Positions 6,146 to 7,201 of a DNA stretch of 7,201 nucleotides are shown piece after piece. Numbering within the stretch: position 1 is the stretch's first letter; the number at the start of each line of letters is the position of its first letter. The position numbers and the translations under genes are program-made. The stretch lies in NCBI GenBank assembly GCA_021812735.1, contig JAKAMV010000524.1, positions 1 through 7,201 of the forward strand, in the 5' to 3' direction. Below the pieces are notes generated by a model. The model saw only the letters and a list, made by a program, of their open reading frames with translations, did no database searches and was not told where the DNA came from. This DNA comes from Chloroflexota bacterium (GTDB lineage: Bacteria; Chloroflexota; Limnocylindria; Limnocylindrales; CSP1-4).

Positions 6146-6352
6146 GTGGCGAACCAGCAGCAGCGGAAGGGGTTCGCCCGCGCGGTCGCGCCCACGGCCG
6201 ACGCCCGGGCGGGGTCGTCCGCCGCCGGAACCTCGGCGCCCCGGGCGAAGGCCCCCGCGACCCGCGCCAAGTCGCCGGCCAGGGCAACCCACGGCGGGAT
6301 GAACGCGTGGACGGCCAGCGGACGCAGCCTCGTGCAGAAGAACCGCAGTTGA
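6146..6352 (+). CDS. Small basic Ala-rich protein, unknown function
   Basis: A 68-residue protein rich in Ala, Arg, Lys and Ser, without membrane segments or cysteines. The N-terminal head MANQQQRKGFARAV leads into a low-complexity middle with repeated PRAKAPATRAKSPARAT, then a better-structured tail GGMNAWTASGRSLVQKNRS. The start is GTG at 6146, just 2 nt after the osmC stop, with GAGG at 6135-6138 inside the end of osmC, 7 nt upstream. It ends 4 nt before the next gene. This spacing is the main support for it being real. The tail recalls the GGMNAW end of rhodanese domains, but there is no rhodanese core or active-site cysteine, so that is not a functional call. The highly basic middle might bind nucleic acid or be disordered. 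Confidence 0.6.
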   Translation: MANQQQRKGFARAVAPTADARAGSSAAGTSAPRAKAPATRAKSPARATHGGMNAWTASGRSLVQKNRS

Positions 6353-6356
6353 CGCG

Positions 6357-6887
6357 ATGACCTGCCCCGCCTGGATGACCGCGCGGTTCCGCCTCCACAT
6401 CCTGCTCTGGACGGTGCTGTCCGGGCTCGCCTACGGGCTCGTGACGGCGATCATCCCGAACCCGGTCTTCGGCCGAGAGGTGCCGCCCACCAGCGCGTCG
6501 ATCGCCATCTGGCTGATCTCCGCGCCGCTGATGGGGATCATCGGGGCCACCTACTCCGCGCCGTGGCTGCCGGCCACCTCGCCGATCGTCCTGCTCGGCG
6601 GTGAGGGCGTCGCCGGCCCGACACCCGCCGGCGCGCTGGCAGCGGGCGCGGTCGTCGAGGACGAGCGCGCGGGCTGGCTGGGCGGGATCGCGTCGTTCGG
6701 CACGTTCCTCGCCATCGGCTGCCCGGTGTGCAACAAGATCGCCCTGGTCCTGCTCGGGACGAGCGGGGCGCTCTCGGTCTGGGCGCCGATCCAGCCGATC
6801 GTCGGCGCGGTGTCGCTCGCGCTGCTCCTCGGGACCGTCGCGTGGCGGCTCCGGATGCGCGCCACCGGGGCGACCTGCGCGGTTTGA
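6357..6887 (+). CDS. Four-helix membrane protein with intramembrane CPVCNK motif
   Basis: A 176-residue integral membrane protein of a family I recall from GC-rich bacteria only as hypothetical. Predicted helices are about 11-34, 46-66, 109-139 and 143-165. The third helix carries [21 protein letters not shown], with Cys122 and Cys125 in a CPVC pair, followed by the conserved-looking WAPIQPIVG turn. A Cys in or next to a membrane helix before ALVLLGxSGA is reminiscent of the mercury transporters MerT/MerC, and CxxC also occurs in thiol-disulfide carriers; neither role can be assigned. Additional cysteines are Cys3 and Cys174. The loop between helices 2 and 3 has [17 protein letters not shown] and an acidic EDER. 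The ATG at 6357 begins 4 nt after the preceding stop; Met7 is an alternative start and no strong Shine-Dalgarno sequence is seen, so translation is probably coupled. Grouping with OsmC suggests a redox or metal role. Confidence 0.8.
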   Translation: MTCPAWMTARFRLHILLWTVLSGLAYGLVTAIIPNPVFGREVPPTSASIAIWLISAPLMGIIGATYSAPWLPATSPIVLLGGEGVAGPTPAGALAAGAVVEDERAGWLGGIASFGTFLAIGCPVCNKIALVLLGTSGALSVWAPIQPIVGAVSLALLLGTVAWRLRMRATGATCAV

Positions 6888-6915
6888 CCCGGGGCTGGCC
6901 CGCTCCGGGCGGGTC
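6886..6915 (+). terminator. Weak GC hairpin at the end of the osmC cluster
   Basis: GACCCG (6886-6891) can pair with CGGGTC (6910-6915), and an inner GCCCG-CTC-CGGGC stem (6898-6910) is an alternative. No T-run follows. It overlaps the stop codon and may only slow or end transcription poorly. Confidence 0.25.
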
Positions 6916-6933
6916 GCCGGGAACGCCCGACCT

Positions 6934-7137
6934 CGCCGGGATGGCGTACGGCTTGCCGCCGGCCGCCTCGACGCTGGCGAGGGCGTCCTTCCAGGAGTCC
7001 CGGATGCCGATGGAGAAGCCTGCCGGGTTGGGCCGCACGTCGGCGCCCTGCGCCTGGGCGTCGGCGAGCAGGTACTCCGGCTTGCGCCCCTTGTTGCCGC
7101 CGCACGCGAGGCCGCTGTTGCAGTCCTCGCGCTTGGC
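6934..7137 (-). pseudogene. acdS: Decayed fragment of 1-aminocyclopropane-1-carboxylate (ACC) deaminase
   Basis: 68 codons on the minus strand closely resemble ACC deaminase, a PLP enzyme that splits the plant ethylene precursor ACC into ammonia and 2-oxobutanoate. The first block, [19 protein letters not shown] then [11 protein letters not shown], matches the family region around the PLP lysine (Lys in GGNKxRK kept). It then jumps, in frame, to [19 protein letters not shown] and [19 protein letters not shown]. Between these blocks intact enzymes have roughly 55-60 more residues, including the SNHTR segment and catalytic Ser; these are missing here. The N-terminal part is absent: the codon before AKRED is TAG (7140-7138), where relatives have Trp or Tyr. 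The match stops after YAIPA, where the intact protein would continue with the C-terminal half. It cannot make an active enzyme. The missing length is estimated from memory of the family. Confidence 0.8.
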
Positions 7138-7145
7138 CTAGGTCC

Positions 7146-7201
7146 CTACTGGCCGTCCGGCCGTTTCGGCGTCCGGCGATGGTACCGCTCGGCCGTCCCC
7201 T
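7146..7201 (-). CDS. C-terminal end of a gene entering from the right edge
   Basis: Seventeen codons, GTAERYHRRTPKRPDGQ, end at TAG (7148-7146). The very basic, hydrophilic tail looks like the true C-terminus of a membrane or DNA-associated protein, but nothing identifies it. It stops only 8 nt before the acdS-like fragment starts, which suggests that the fragment was inserted or trimmed right behind this gene. The other two minus-strand frames give less natural reading. Confidence 0.3.
   Translation of the reverse strand, partial: GTAERYHRRTPKRPDGQ

Noticed and set aside
6296..6352. Rhodanese domain suggested by GGMNAW in the small basic protein
   Set aside because: Only the last few residues resemble rhodanese; there is no core fold, no active-site loop and no cysteine.
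6551..7105. Minus-strand open frames overlapping the membrane protein gene and the acdS fragment
   Set aside because: They are antisense to the membrane protein for most of their length and are Arg/Pro/Ala-rich. The only meaningful part is the acdS-like stretch, listed as a pseudogene.

Overview
This is a GC-rich bacterial window, compact and coding in both directions, with no rRNA, tRNA, CRISPR array or insertion sequence visible. The mix of genes points to Chloroflexota, perhaps class Limnocylindria, or a GC-rich actinobacterium. The features behind this are a short secreted lipoprotein of a type I associate with Limnocylindria, an S41 protease homologue with an FGTGTVL motif, and a MerR-type HTH protein fused to a TOBE domain. 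This is recall of family patterns, not a search result, so the phylum is only a moderate-confidence inference.

Left part, minus strand (1-5409), read right to left: a homocysteine S-methyltransferase (mmuM-like, 4459-5409); a small secreted lipoprotein (3558-4244) whose stop overlaps the start of a family-2 glycosyltransferase (2839-3561); a membrane-anchored PDZ/S41 C-terminal-processing-protease homologue (1299-2720); a MerR-HTH plus TOBE molybdate-type regulator (785-1207); and the start of the molybdate-binding lipoprotein ModA (runs off the left edge, start at 762). The regulator and modA form the head of a mod operon, with modB and modC expected beyond the left edge. An 18-bp imperfect palindrome at 1235-1252 is a likely operator for it.

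Middle (5410-5648): a divergent control region between mmuM and an OsmC gene. It holds a perfect 7-2-7 inverted repeat, TTGCGCA-AA-TGCGCAA, lying over the -35 and spacer of a plausible rightward promoter, then a second perfect 8-2-8 inverted repeat near the predicted start of transcription.

Right part, plus strand (5649-6887): a tight three-gene cluster of an OsmC-type peroxiredoxin, a small basic protein, and a four-helix membrane protein with a CPVCNK motif inside its third helix. The operator type (similar to those of ArsR/SmtB sensors) together with two cysteine-based proteins suggests a redox, thiol or metal stress unit. This is the most interesting intact system in the window.

Right edge (6888-7201): a decayed fragment of an ACC deaminase gene (acdS) on the minus strand. 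It keeps the PLP-lysine segment but has lost an internal block and both ends. Immediately beyond it are the last 17 codons of another minus-strand gene that enters from the right.
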